Of a stretch of DNA of 64,000 nucleotides, positions 24,801-39,800 are shown piece by piece. Position 1 is the first letter of the stretch; the number at the start of each line of letters is the position of its first letter. Both the position numbers and the translations under genes were made by a program. The notes beneath the pieces are model-generated. The model was given only the letters and a program-made list of their open reading frames with translations. It did no database searches and was not told the origin of the DNA. This DNA comes from Acanthaster planci. Its lineage: Eukaryota > Echinodermata > Asteroidea > Valvatida > Acanthasteridae. The stretch covers positions 2,477-66,476 of the forward strand of contig NW_019091500.1 of the NCBI RefSeq assembly GCF_001949145.1, read 5' to 3'.

Positions 24801-27800
24801 TCCTGTGGCCGTTTGCAGTAGCCTGTAGCTTTTAAAGTGTCTTGTTGCTTTTGGAGTGGAACACAGTGATGGCTTATTGAAATGGCTTAAAGCCCATTTA
24901 TCCTGCTTACCACTTTACACCGTTTTCCGCTCAGTCCTTTTATCCTAGCATAGCAAGTAAGCAGCTCGGTGCCGGTCAGGCAATTGTACAAGGCGTCCCC
25001 TTGTGGGCAGTAACCAACACTGTCAAGGAGGGAATGAACACAGTGAGGAAAAGATAGTCAAGTAATGGTCCCGTGTTCTGCGGATGGTGGGTTCACATCT
25101 AACCCATGTCAAATATCTCAGTTCAACCTTACTTAGATTGGGACACGCTTTGCACCATCAGCAAACCTGACAGTGTGGTGCAAATTTCTTGCTGTGGAAA
25201 AGAACCTGTAATCACAAGACAATCTTCCTAGTAGGTAGAGCACTGGTGCTGTTTTTCACAGGTCGGGGTTCTAATCTAACTTCCATCAACATTACAAAAT
25301 CTTGATTGGTTAGTGGGACAGTTGTTCTGATGAATAATTACTTTTTTGAACAAGTCATGACACAGGATCCATTCAGAAATGTTTCACTGTTTTTCAAGCT
25401 TGGTTGGTTAAGTACCTGGTAAAGCGTTCTGTTGGTTGAAGGTTCAATTCCTGCTAATGTCAATTTTCTTTTCTTTACTCTACCTATTGGATCTGACTGT
25501 GACGCTGCCACATGTGGGCATCAGATCATTTGTGATCATCCTGAATGTTGTGGTCTTGCCAGCTCCATTCACACCCAACAGTCCAAAACACTTCAAAATG
25601 AAGAGGTCAGAATTGAAATTACAAGCTTGAAATGGAAGAACAGCAGAATCATATAGAATTGAGACAGAACGATGCTACGATTGTGAAACAATGTTGGGAA
25701 TCACACTATCAGAACATCTTGATTGTAATATACACAAGTCAACCTGCAGGATGCTGGATCTGGCTAGACTGGCTTACCTGTCCCCCGGGAATGCCAACAC
25801 AGAGATCATCCACGGCTACCAAAGAAGAGTTGCCAAAAGATTGGTACACCTTGGAGACAATAAGGCATAAAACCAATGTTGTGCAATCGAGTCACGAAAA
25901 CAAACTACAAAAAATTATGCAATTATGAAGTTTTCAAGTAATATATCTGGTTAAAAAACAGAACTGTTTTTAAATGACAAAGCTTCATAGGTATGGATAC
26001 CAACACTGTAAACACTTCTGGCATTAGAAGAGCAAAACAGAAGAATCAACATCACTGGTTGAAACTTCCTGTGATTCTGATTGGCCAGTTAAAGATGGTA
26101 GTTTAGCTCTTCCCATTCCGGGGAAATAGTTCAGCCTGACAGTAGAACTCTATTCAGGGAAATCGCTGATGATTCTTTTTTATGTTAACATATTCTACCC
26201 TTGGGGGGTGGGGATGAATGGGTGGCTGGGTGGGGATAGTGCTTTGGGGAGGGGTGAGTGAGGATATCTTTTCAGAGTCCAGTTTACCTTGGTCAGGTTC
26301 TTGACGCACACCAAGTCTGTCTTGGTGTCTCCAGACAACACCCGTCTCCTCTCCACGTTGACATCCCCATCTTCGACGCCATGGTGATCAGGGGTCCTGA
26401 GAAAGACCAATCAAGAGACACTACCTAAGCTTGAATTTTGGGCTAACCAAGAACACTGCTTCATTTGTACTTAAATGAAGAAGCACTGAATAACAGTAAT
26501 AATGGTCACGACAGAAGTACAAGCTTAGATCTTGTTCTTTCAAAGCACGGTGCACTTCAGCCTTAGGCCAGCAAATAGCAAAAGTTCCAAATGGAGAAAG
26601 AAATACATACTCAGTCTTGCAATCCTTGCATTGCCAACGACAGGTGCGCTCAACAACCAGGAGGAAGATGAACGCAACAGCGCTCTCTATGGCCAAAGCG
26701 ACAAATTTCCAACCCAGCAGCTCAAAGCTGAAGGGATCAGCATAGGTGTCTAGACCAAAGGTGGAGTAGATGTCCGCCTGAGACTGGTTGTAGAGAAGAT
26801 CAATGAGACCGGCGGCTAGACAGTACGGCGAGAAAATCAAAAAGACCTTGTCGATGTAGTAGAAGGCATCATGCTCACTGTTGTTAAAACCCTGTAAGTT
26901 TGGGAATGGAAACACAATATTGTTTCTCAACCATTTCTAGTTAGCCAAAACTGTAGTGTGCAGGGAAATTATTTGGGGCAGTGCAGGGAGCGATATTAAG
27001 CAGGGTCGTTTGAAGCAAAAGATGGATTAACGGTTAAACAGGTGTTTAAGTTTACACAGAGATGTGTGCATTAAGAACGTCAAAGCTGAGAAATGATGCT
27101 GCTGGAAGAAGTGTTGTTGTCGAGACCATCACAAGACCAGACACAAGACCAGACACAAGACCATCACAAGACCATCACAAGACCAGACACAAGACCAGTC
27201 ACAAGATCAGTCACCAGACCAGTCACAAGACCAGTCACAAGACCAGTCACAGTTAACAGGGTGAACAATGACAAAGAAATGCTTTTGTTGTAGTTCATTC
27301 GAATGGCTTGGGACTTGAATTCAGACTGGAGATCTTGTGCTGGTCTTGTGTGGTCTTATGAAGGTCTTGAGTGGTCTTGACCACAACACTGGCTGGAAGA
27401 TATAACTCACATCAATGCAACAAGCAAAGTGATGCACTTCCTATGGGCATTTCCAATTTGATCATTTTTAAATTGTTAATTGAACTGCGTATGAGATAAA
27501 GCAGCATTTCATCAACGTACAACCTGTATGTGAGAGAAGATTTTACCTTCAAGAATCCATAAAGGACTGAAGTCTTCCAATTCAAGGATTGGAGTTGGAA
27601 CTCACCAGAGGAGCTTCTTGGAGGAACTTGGGGATAATAGTGAGGATGGCGATTCCGAATGCCAGACAGAAGTAGACGATGAAGGCCGTGCCTGTTGATT
27701 TGAAGAATGGCACCAGCACGTACATCTGGCAGGCGGTAGCAAGTCTGCCCATGAACAAACATCCAAGAAGAACCAGAAACAACTTAATGGAAACTGACTA

Positions 27801-30800
27801 TGAATCCAATTTTGAGTTAAAGGATGCAAGTTTTAATGTCAAGATCTCACCTCCAAAGCACTATGCACTCTTTATCCATCAACAGTCAACATTTCTGACA
27901 ATTGCTATTGAGTGGAATTTGATTCGGTCAGGTGAACCCAAGAATACTTGTGAACATTTTTCCCACAACTTCTCTGGTAGCACAGAGTTCAGATTTCGCA
28001 TTTAAGTACACAGGAGTGGTAAATCTAAGTCCCATGTTCTAACAGGATCTACGTTTGTTTAAATCCGTGAAATATTCAGATTTGAATTTGATTTGGACAA
28101 ACCGACTCACCCATAGAGAAACAGCAGCAAGCAGAATGCTGAAATGTTGCTGCTAGAGCCAAAGGCACGCATACCGAACGCACTGATGATGATGAGACTT
28201 ATGCAAACGGGGATCAGGTACATGAACTGCATGAAAAAATGGACCGCAAAATGGCCAATAAAACCATTGAGGAGGGAACACTTAGAGTGAAATGGCCAAT
28301 TATGCCATTTATGAAAATAACAAGGAAGTGAATGGATAAATCAATATGTAAGAGAGGCCATATCCTTCACACTTTCAGAAAAAATCCCTGGACTGAACAA
28401 AGTCTAAGCACCAAGTTAAAACTTCAAGAATGGAAGAAATTTATACACGTCACAACAAAGGCTACGAGAGAAAACAGAATTGTTGACGTTGTGAATTCAC
28501 TTTGTTTACACTTTCTACCAGAGTATGGACTGAGCCTACCATCACTTCGGTACCTACCATGTCCCAGACCAGATTGGCCAACCAGTATCCAGTGGGAGTC
28601 ACACCACTGACATAGTGAAGCCTCTTACATCCGTTGTTATACTCCATGACCAGGAAGGTAGCAAAGGTGGCAGGGATCAGACAGAAGGCCAGGACAATCA
28701 TAAGACAGATGCCAAAGTTCTGAACGATTTGATCCCAGCTGAAGATGAAAAGAAATTATTTGAAAAGCCAAGAGGTTGTTAATGTAGATCTTCAAAAGAC
28801 TGCAGTTTCGAACAAGAAGAACCTTCGCTCTAGTTTCACTCTAGCTGCATACGGCCATGAGGCAAGGCCGAATCCAGACACAATGTTTGGAGGGGAGTGG
28901 AGGCCCAAAACAAGTAAGCAGTGTCCCAGCGCACTTCTGTATTAACTGACTGCACTAATCACATAAAGCAGCTGCTCAGAAACAATTTCCTGTACAAAAT
29001 TGCTCGTTCCATACAAAACAACATCTATTTAAGACACTTAATAATATCTTCACTTTGATTAAAAAAACCCTCATTAGTCGCGATGGTGGTGGTGGGGGGA
29101 AGGCCCCTGTTGGCCCCCTGGATCCACCCTTGTAAACAGGGAGTTAGTAAGGTGAGTCGGTCCAAAGGCATGCTTAAAAAACTTCACTCACTTAAAAATT
29201 TTGTTTGTCTATCTGCTGGTGGGGGCTGGGGTTACATAGCTCAAAAAAAACCCGAGAACGTTCCATACCATTTCAAAATTTAGTATCAATGAAGCCAAAG
29301 GAAAAAGTCATTTTTTGAAGATTCAAGAATTTGGAGGAAGCTTTCTGGACTTGTAAACTGTGGGTAAATTTGAAAGCTAAAAATTGTGGCGGAAGTTGTT
29401 GACATAAAGGGCAAACTCTTGTTGTGTAGCCCACAACTGTTCAAGAAATACTTACGCTTCTCTCAAGCTCATACGCCCTTCAGAAAATTGGAAGGGATGA
29501 TTGTACGCCGAGATACCTGAAAAACAAAATGAGTAAAAAACTGGGATGAAGTGAAATATTCCTTGCAGACACAGTTATGGGCGGCTTATGATGTGAAGTC
29601 GTCGGATTGGCCTCGAATAATGAACATCGTCACCAAACAGTGATCACCCATACAATCCTACACTTAACTTCTTAAAGTGTTACTGCGACAGCCAAGAACT
29701 CACCGTATGTCGCTGGGTCTTGATTGGCCGGCAGAGAGGACCTTAAGATGAGATTGTTGGCCGTGTTCAGTGAAATTGGCATGGCGTGAAAGCCCTTGTT
29801 GTTGAACCAAGCCTTCACGTTCAAACAAAGAAAAAGATGACAACATAATCACTATCAACAAGTTTGTTTTTCCCTTACAAAACACAACATAAACAACTTG
29901 ACATAAACCAAGAAACATCTGGGGTGTATTCCAAAAAAATTACAACAAGGAAGATTCCAGACAAGAGAGAAAACAGCCATCAAGTCTGCTTTAGTCTTTA
30001 CGAACAAACTAAAGAGAGAAACTTTTCAATGCCAACTAAAGTTCACATCTGTTTTGACTTACCTTGATAACATCTTTGGTGGTTCCATCTGAACTTTTGA
30101 TGGCGTGCAAGGTCAGTCCATTGTATCTGATCACAAAATACAATTGGAAAAATTTCAGCAATACTGAACTGGGAAAAATAAGGTAGAGTATGCCAGTAGA
30201 GTATGCTAGTGAATGACTTGGACAATGAAGGTTTTCTGTCCTTTTCGAATGAGCATTAGCCTGTCAACAAAGGAAAGTTCATTGGTAAGGATGGCTGACC
30301 TTCTGAATCGGAAGTCTGCTGTCGACCTGAGCAAGTACTTGTGGAGATCCACCTTCAGGCTCAGGTCCTGCAGTATGTCAGTCGTGTTCATTCTCCACTC
30401 CGGAGGTTTGACCCCCGTCGCGCCTGCGGGGCATTCCATGAAGCTCTTGGAGCACGAGCAGTCTGGGGCAGTGCGATCCTGCACCAGGATGTCTTCGATC
30501 TCAGCGCTGGTGTAGTCTGAGACAGGTTTTGAGAAGAACCGTTCCACAAATCGACAGGTGCCGGAACTGAGATATCCAAAAATTCACAAAATTGATGGAG
30601 AAAAGTGAACTGGGGGTTTAAGAGTTAGGTTTTTTAACAAGTAAAAAAGGTTTAGAGTTTGAACAAGGAGAACCTTTGAGATTTGACAACTGAAGGTTGT
30701 GAGTTTAGCCAAGGAAAGCTACAAATTTCAATAAGGAAGGTTAGAGGATTAAGGTTTGAAAGCTTTGACCAGGGAGAAATGTCTCCAAAGGAATGGTTTC

Positions 30801-33800
30801 TCATCAAAGATTCAAAAAATACCTGTCATCAAAGTCCTGCATACAAGTTGTTCCAAGACCTGGTTCACTGAACATAGCACTTGTCATCTTGGACCCTGCC
30901 GCGGTGTGGGAATCGCTGTTACTGTAAGATAACCAATAGGACAAAACAAATTCATCTTTTCTTTCTTCCAAGTCTGCAATTTATTGATAAGACATAGACA
31001 GTGTAATAAGGAGAGACTTTAACTATTTTCTGAGGGTGTGTGGTTGATGTTGATTTGGTGTGTGTGGTTGATGTTGATTTGGTGTGTGTGGTTGATGTTG
31101 ATTTGGTGTGTGTGGTTGATGTTGATTTGGTGTGTGTGGTTGATGTTGATTTGGCGTATGTGGTTGATGTTGATTTGGTAAGTGTGGTTGATGTTGATTC
31201 GGTGTATGTGGTTGATAATGATTTGGTTGGTCACTGTTTTTCCTATACTTAAGGTTGTAAATTTTGCAGTTGGCGGATAAAAAGGATAAAATGAAACAAC
31301 TGCAGAATTTGTATATTTGTGAGGCCTACTCACACAAGCCAACGATGGATGCACTGTTGTTAACAAATTTGTCCGGCGCAAAATGTAGTTAACTTTCATC
31401 AAAATGTGCACAAAAGAGAGTGGGACTTGAGTAATAATAGACGATTCATGCTAGATGGGTGATTGACTTTTAGATTGTTATAACTTATGACACTGTGATC
31501 ATAGTTTCGTTGTATCAAACTGGTTCCGAAATAGACATTTTCAGCTTTCTTACCTGAAGAAGACATAGTCACCAGGGCCGTACAGCGAGGGGGCAAAGTG
31601 AAGTGATGGGTTGGCCTCACCGCTGCTCAGGGTACCAAAGACCACGGCCAAAAGCAGCATCAGCATTGGCATGAGAAGGGCCCAGATGAAACCCCACCAA
31701 TCACGCTTGGTGTAGTGGAACCGCTTGAGGAGGATGGCCAAAAACTGACGTAGGGCTGAGAAAAGAAACAGCGGAATCCAGTTAACAATAAAGAGTGGCC
31801 AACATTTTAGTAAATACTTTGCCAAGCAACTTTGACTCCAATTTAGAATCACTGTGTCTGACAGATTACTGAAATGATCAGAAAGAAACTAACTGGATGG
31901 CTGCATGTCATATCTAACACTGGTCCTCTTCACGGTAGAATCAGGAATTATCTTGGTCTTATCTTTGCTTCCATCAGGTTGATCTCCTTCCGGGCTTGAA
32001 ACATTCAGGAAAACCTAAGAAAAACACACAGAACCCACACATTCACTAAACCAACCTCGCACAAAATGATTCCATAATTTCTAAGTTGTAAGGTCACTGG
32101 ATGTATTTCTGTGTATCACATTTGCACTAGTCCAAATTGTATGAGACGGTTCCATTGCATTGTTTCAGATTGACTAAGCCTATGACAAAGCCCTGCAAGA
32201 CCACAGTTTCAAATCACAGTTGCAGCATTTGTAGGGTTCACCAGATTGTCTTGAAAATAAAGGGTATGAAGGGATAGAAATTACCTCTTCAAGTGTCGCA
32301 TCCGAGAGTCCGTAACTTGAGGCATGTAATTCTGGCAGCTTGGTGTCCAGCTCATTAAAGAGCGACTGGAACTTTGCAGTCTGGCCAGAACTGACCGGTA
32401 GGGTAAAGGACACTTCGGTGCCAACATCCTCTTTGAAGATGGCTGTTGGGACGTGGGTCTGGATCAGGGAGGTCATCTAGGAGGTCAAAGGTCAAGTGGT
32501 ATTAATACCCCAAGATTCTAAACATCAGAGCACATGATTTGCAAAGGTTAAGAAACACACCAAGCACGTCAACAAGAAAAAATCAAAGACCTTGAACAAA
32601 ACACCTGGTGACATTTTTCTGTTTAGCGTATTCAAAAACTATGCCTACAGGTTGTTCAGAGTTTGTGCAATAACATTGGCAGAACAACTAACCTTGGGAA
32701 GGTTGAATGATTCTCCACATGACGACACACCACTGGAAGAGCTGGTACTTGCAAGATCTTCACCTGCTTCTGACTTCTTCAGGTCAGTCATTTCGATGTA
32801 GACATTCTCCACGGCCCTGTTCCGATTGAGGTCTTCTCTTCCTTGGGCACCATTCCTTGCCTTTGGCTTGGTCTCTGGGGTGGATTGGTTGCTGGCTAAC
32901 TGCTTGGCAATGGTCAACGTGTAGCCCTTGGTGAAGCGGGCCTTCAGAAAGGCGGAGGAGCCGCAGCAGCGGAGCTGGCCTTCGTCCAGAATGGCGATGC
33001 GGTCCCCAAGGAGATCGGCCTCATCCATGAAGTGGGTACACAGGAGAATGGTTCGACCTAAAGTGTGAATATTCATGAGGCTGCTTCATGCATTCTGATT
33101 GGTTGGCATGGACATATTTTTACAGTGTTAAAATCATGGGTGTGGTTAAGACTTGGGGAAATACAATGGGCTATTTTACTGTTAGAATGATGGCTGTGTT
33201 CTCCAAGTGAGATTTTGAGGAGTCTAAATGTTGTAGAAGAAATTGGACATATCTGCCATGGTATACCTCTCTTGTTCTTGCTGATAAGGTCCCAGATGGA
33301 GCGACGGGCGTGTGGATCTACTCCGCTGGTTGGTTCATCCAGGATGACGATGTTGGACCCTCCCAGAAATGCGATAATAACTGACAGCTTCCTCTTCATA
33401 CCTCCAGAGAGATTGCAGACCTTCTCGTTGGCAGCATCAGTCAGACCCACATCATTGATGAGACTGCCATGGCAACAAATATATAACTGTATTAGGCCTT
33501 GAAAGTGGGCAGAGATGTACAATGCATGTTGGGACATGGTTAGATTCAAATATAATGTGGCCATGGTGGTCAAAGATGAAAAAAAGTTCTGTTTCTCCAA
33601 TGTGATCCCTTTGGCAACACGGTTACAACAATAGCCAATGGTGTCAAAAATATCATTTCGCTTGTATAAGCACAAGATCTTAGTTAAAAAGTTTCATTGA
33701 GTAGCAAGCACTTACTCTTCCGACTGATGGAAGATATCTTTGAGAGGCATTCCTTTCAATCGACCGTACATCTCCATATGCTCCCGTACGGTCAACCTGA

Positions 33801-36800
33801 GAGAAGCAAAAACAAAAGATCATTGGAACCTTAAATGGAAAATGGTCCCCGAATGAGCTTTTGGCAAAAAAATTTCCTGATCGTCTATCTGCAACAACTG
33901 CATATCAGCCCGAATATCTCCACATCAAATTAACAAAAAGTAACAAGAAAAACTGAATAATCTACATCTATTATGTCGAATGGGAATAGCAAACAAAAAA
34001 CCTGGCTCACCAATTTTACAATTCTTAATAGGAAGCAGATGAGTACCAGTCACAGACGGCAGGCATCACATGAAATATCAGCTGGTATTAACCGAGTTTG
34101 AATTGTACAGTACTATTAAGCAAATGTTGATTCTTAGTTGGGGGAACTATGGAGACACTTACTGGTCATAGAGTGCATTGTGCTGGGGACAGAGTCCAAG
34201 CTCTTTGCGAACACTGTGAAGTCGCTTCCTAACATCCTTGCCGTAGATGAATACCTCACCTGACGTGGCTGGGAACAGTCCCATGATGATGGAGCTGTGA
34301 AACAGAATGAGGATATTAAGCCACTTTAGCATTCTGGAAGTCACAAGAAATCATCTTTGATGTTCATCATTCAACAATAAAATAGTTTTCATTCTTTTAG
34401 TGAGAAAAGGTCGTAACTACCCAAACGGTTATCAGAAAAGACTTTCCTAGATTTGTAAAGATTCTTGAAAGAAACAGTGGAAATGGAAAGTTTCTGATGG
34501 AAACGTATCATGGATTTCAGTGAAGAAAAATGAATTGCACCAAGATTCCATCTATTATTAGGATTCAAGCAGGGAGTTTTACTTACATAGTGGTGGTTTT
34601 CCCAGCACCATTTCGACCCAGAAAGGATGTGATTTGGTCTTCATAGAAGTTGAGGGTTAGATCATCGACGGCTGTCTTCTTCTGACTGTACTTCTTGGTG
34701 AGACCGATGATCGAGATACCACAAGGAACATTCGTTGGTTCCATTTCCACATCTGGATCTGTCAAAATATCACAGACAAGAGGTGAAGATTACAGCATCT
34801 GGTGGCAATCCGCCCTCAAATGTGATGAAAATTGAAGTTATACAGTTTACTACTAGTATTGTTATCTGGGACTGCAATGGGTATTTTACTTACTGTAGTC
34901 TTCACTCACAATATCTTTACCCCAAGAGTGACAAAGACACACATGCGACAGACTTTCAAAGGCCCCTTCTGATGCATGCCTGGTGCCCACGCAAGACACA
35001 TTTGTATGCATTCCAAAGAAAATTAGTAATGTGTAATGACATAGAGCCTGCTCAAACAAGTGATTACACACAGTGTGTCTCCCACACTGGAGCTGTAAAG
35101 AGCAACCATGGCCAACATGGAATGGGCGGTACATACTTTAGTGCTCATTCTGACGAAAATTCCATCTAGTATACATTTCACAGTGTGGTCGACCTGCATA
35201 CAAAACCAGGCTCTTCTTTTGGACTGCACTTTCAAACTAGTTTTCCTTTTTTTCTTGTACTTACTTTTGTTGCTGCCACCAGCGTAGGTCTGGCCTCTGC
35301 TAAAGTCTGACCTGGGACTGAAACAGCTCAGCCAATAGCGAGGTGTGAAGATGAAATACCATGGTTTGGGTACTCCATGACGTCCTGCAAACGTAAACAA
35401 GAGATGGGGAAAAATACATAGGCATGAACAAGTAAACAATATTTGTATTACTGCTGTCCTAGCATACAGGACATTTTCACACCTTCAGACCAGTACATTT
35501 TCCAAAAATTCCCAGAACAAATATCTTTGAATTAGCAAATCAAATGTACAAGGAGAGTTTGAAATACAAAAAATACATGCAAAAAGACAGGCCAACATAG
35601 AATAATTTCCATGACTCACAGCGTGACATCTCTACACTTGAAAATTCAGGTGCAGGGTCTGAGCTTACTGGACTAATTCTGGCAAAGATGGCCTGAATCT
35701 GAGATTTTGCAAATGGTTTTGGTCTGACCTGGGAAGACAGAGCTGATGTACAAGGCGAGGAGGTAATAGATCAAGCCATCCCACAGCATGGCGACACACT
35801 TCCAGTTGAAACCAAAGACGTCAACCTGATGGAAGCCCTGGGCAAAGGCATCCCACTGGACACCAACGGTTTGAGCCTCCTTTATGGCCAACTCATTACA
35901 GCTGATGGTGAAGGCACAGGTGGAGATCAACGACTGGAAAAAGACCACAGAAAATAGATATGAAATAAGACCAATATGGGATGCACTCTCACTTCTTGGC
36001 CATTTCTACTTTGACCAGAAACTTTTCTAAATCCTGTTGAATCTCCCACTGTCAATAAACACCAATGGCACTTTCTTTGCACTTTGATTTTCAAGCGGCA
36101 TCAAGCCCGGTGTAGAAGAAAAAATGGCTGGGGTCTACCTTCCTTGACCCAACAAAATCCTTCAAAACCTCTAGGTGGATTTTGACAGTTTTGGGATACA
36201 GTAGGGTTAAGAAGGCATTCTGATAGAAAACAAAATGGTATAAAATCATAGCATTATGCCCAAACTTTAATACCAGAACTAAACACTGTATGTGTACTGA
36301 AGCACTCACCCCCCAAATTAATGGGTAACATCAGGTGGAATCTTGTCAGATTTTGCATGATTTAACTTTGAAAAATGTAGCTGTAGGAGAGAAATTTAGT
36401 TCCTCGACAGGAGAAAGAAGAATACTTACGAACGCAAAAGTTTGGCCGAAAGTTCCAATATTCTGTTGCAAGATGGCGTAGGGTATGTACGGCACGTAGG
36501 TTATTGTAAAGATCAAGACAGAGGCAAAGGCCGCTATGTGAGCTTTCTGGAAGAAGGTGCTGATCAAAAAGCTAAAAAAAGGGGAGAAAATATCGATGGA
36601 TTATGTGGCAAGGTCATTTAACGTTATCAACACTTGTAAGGTTCAAAGAGTTTAATAGAAGGCTTAAATATCACTCGCCCGGCCAAAATGTAAACACAAT
36701 TTTCAGTTCAAAAAACCTTCACGTCTTCAAAGGTCTTGAATGTTGTAACTTGAAAAGAATTTCATGGCTCTGTATTAAAAAAAGCAATGTATTAAAAAAA

Positions 36801-39800
36801 TCACCATCATACGATTAAACCGAATAGAAATCCTTTTGGCTAAGAATTCTTGCTATGTAAAATGGTGCATCAGCTGAAGCCGAAATTCAACACTGATCCA
36901 CTGAACAACGTTGCCCGTTAGCACATATTCATAAAGCCGTTGGACAATTCTTGTTTGAGGGGAGAAGAGCCATGATGCTGAGTCCATTATTTTGTGAAAG
37001 TAACGTCAGTGATCAAGAATATAAAAAAATTAAGAACATAAGAGTAGTGTATACATCAAATACCTCATCATGATGACCGAAAAGGAGAAACACATCAGGA
37101 AGAAAAAGACCAGAAACCAATCAGACGAGGGCAGGATGTTGCCGACCTTGAGAATCAGCACCATGATGGCGCACACTATCGTCATGAGAACGAGGTTGTT
37201 CAGGAACCAGGAGAAGAGGTTGACACCACCTCGCAGGCCCATCGCCTTCATTAGCTGTTTGGAAAAGACACGGCAGAGGTCAACGGGGTGAAGTTGTGGC
37301 ACATTTTCACCTCTGTGACTCAAGTTTGAATCCAAGTCCATCCATACCTCACATTTTAACATTTAAGTCAAAAGTTATTTGTTATCTTAAAGATGTCCTT
37401 TGGTTTCGGCACAAGTAAACTAGTTAAATTGTTGCTTTTTCTTTCCCACACAAAGAGAATATTCTCCACTTTTACGGCTTGTGGAAGATTCTCGAAACAG
37501 TTTGTACCCCTTGCTGTGCACCTATTATTACATTTATGACTTTAGTTCAGTACCAACCTCTTCGATTCCGAGTTCCTTCTCATAAACCAGTTGATGTGTC
37601 ATTGTACCAACAGCTCCAATGAAGACAAAGAACAGTACCACAGGCAGCAAGTAACTAACTCGCTCTACAAACCTGGTCAAAGAAACAACAAACGTCTGTT
37701 TAAAGCTGTTTGTCTGAAAATAAATCTGTGAAATTGCTGTATTCTGCACTTGCATACTTGATTATGAGATCAAAATCAAAATCACTCCTTTAAAGGCTTC
37801 CGAGAAATCTAAATTTGAATATCAGCCATGAACTCGGCCACAATCTCTAGCAATGGTGTGTAGGTTGAACTAGAAATTTGTCTGACTTTGAAAGGCATAA
37901 AAGGCATTTCTAACTAGCTAGTGGCTTCAACACCTCCTCATAAACATGCGTTAATACAAACCAAAGCCAGGACATTAAGACAGCCGCAGTCTGATAGACC
38001 GACTGAGCCAACTCACTTGTCAACAACATGGCACGGATAGGGCATGAGCTGTAGGTAAACGGAAGGCTTCTCCGTATTGTTGCCAGTCTGCGATTGGATA
38101 ATTCCCTTCTCAATGATGTCTTGCACGACGACAAACCCACGTGTGTACACCTGATTGATCAGTTCGTTATTGGCACCAGCAGTCCAATCTCTATGGAAAC
38201 AAAACAATGTGACATTGTCAAAAATGCGGTCCCTTTTCCAGGGGCATGGCCAATCTCACGTCAGATAAAAATCAAGCCATCTTTAAATTTGGGCAGAGTG
38301 GACATAACTAGGGACTCTCTTAAAAGCTTGAGAACCTGCTTCTCAGTTTGAGAATGCAAGTTTATAGACAAATTTTGCCTTGACGGCATCTTGGGGGGGG
38401 TTGGAATCATAATGTCTTTGTACTTGTCTCTGAGTCGGTTGGTGTCTGCTGTGTTTTCCACATCCATACGTATCTTGTAGTGTACGTGTGGAGGTAGGGT
38501 GTCATCACGCACATTGCTAAAATACACGGCTGCAAACGGAATATGATGAAAAATATCCATTAGAATAATCACAATAATTTTTAACACTCTTAATTTAAAA
38601 TGTTTATTCATTTCCTTTGAGATCTACTCCAAGTTATCGTTTTTTTCAGTGAGTTATGATTTGTCATAATTTCACTCAATTTTAATACTAAATCATGAAG
38701 TATTATATCAGCAAAATATTTGACTTGTTCATTCCGTTTTTGTGTAAAACCTTGTTTTAAATTTGGCAAATTGCCAGCAAATGACACCTATGCAATGAAC
38801 CACTTGGCTGCATCTAATTCAGTGGAGTGCTTAAATTTTGAACTGTATTTGAGTATAAATTAACGAGTACAAGAAAATGTTTACAAGTGTGAATATTCCA
38901 ACATTTATTTTTTTTTTTTCAATTTCATTTATTCCGAAGCGCCACATGAGAAATTATTTCCAATCAGGTGAGGAAAAAAGTACTACAATATGAAAGCCGG
39001 TGCTACAAAGAACTAAAGTAAAAGTCAAGTACCAGCGAGGAGTAAATTGTCTCTGCTAAATCTTTCAGCTTTGGTTTCCATGATGCCTTGTGTCTTGGAT
39101 GGGACAAATCGGTCCAGTTCCACACAGGCGGTCAGATTGACCACCAGCTGGGCCATTTGGTTCAGTTGGTCAAGGTCATCGGTGGAGATGCTAGAAAGAT
39201 CGCTGGTCAGTAGAGAGGCCAGGAGGTCACCATCCAATCCTAGCTGGCTCTGCAGGATCTCTCGGGTGTAGGAGTTGGACAGGAAGTCCTGACGGACGCG
39301 AACAAGGAATAATTTACTCAAACAGAATTGGGAAACACGGTGTAAAAAAGGAGTGACCAATAGCATCATAATGTCAAATCATGAATATGTACGCAGATGA
39401 AAACTGCCTGAAATTCAATATAGGAAAGAAAAACGAGAAAAAACAGAAGTCAGAAAAATCTGAAAAATACAAACAGCTGTTCAATAATGGTAATGAGTGT
39501 GGATTCAACAGATAAAAGTATCTGCTGAAATGTAATTTTCTGATCTGAGTCACTTGAAACTGACCTAACTGTTTCTACTTTACCTGGATAAGGCTCAACT
39601 GTTTGCTGTCTATCAGATTAATGAGATCATTAGAGCCGGCCAGCCAAGCCGTAGCCACATCCCGGATTGTGGCAATCTCCTCAAAGAAGAAGTTCGACTA
39701 AAAACAGAAAATACCACAATGTGTCAGTTGAGACCAGAAGATGGCAGGATGATCTTTGGAAAGGCATTATACAACTGGAAAACCTGCAAAGTCATGAACT

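Larger units (their letters stand above)
21828..25849 (-). other. ABCA: second nucleotide-binding domain and C-terminus
   Basis: Exons 25778-25849, 25484-25590, 24911-25019, 24310-24444, 23829-23932, 23083-23281, 22295-22432 and 21828-21932. Motifs: [14 protein letters not shown]; Walker [13 protein letters not shown]-loop [12 protein letters not shown]; signature [12 protein letters not shown] (Ser where Lys is usual); Walker [15 protein letters not shown]-loop LTSHSMEECE; then [20 protein letters not shown]. The reading between Walker A and the Q-loop is about 17 residues shorter than in ABCA1, so either a short exon in 25020-25483 was missed or the domain is trimmed here. The stop is TGA at 21828-21830. 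Confidence 0.92.
26288..32014 (-). other. ABCA: linker, second transmembrane domain and second extracellular domain
   Basis: Exons 31894-32014, 31554-31755, 30823-30921, 30300-30566, 30063-30126, 29704-29812, 29456-29516, 28558-28738, 28111-28226, 27606-27744, 26611-26891 and 26288-26396. TM7 is [19 protein letters not shown], after the family motif [13 protein letters not shown]. The second extracellular domain has the conserved [17 protein letters not shown] cysteine cluster, [11 protein letters not shown] and [13 protein letters not shown]8 onward: [78 protein letters not shown] and [19 protein letters not shown]. The last exon is the VERRRVLSG linker before NBD2. Confidence 0.93.

Noticed and set aside
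27062-27293. Frames rich in TRPDTRPV or KTSHKTSH
   Set aside because: Same cause: the repeated arm of foldback copy 2.
31019-31411. [16 protein letters not shown] repeat protein
   Set aside because: Translation of a 24-bp intronic tandem repeat that is open on both strands.
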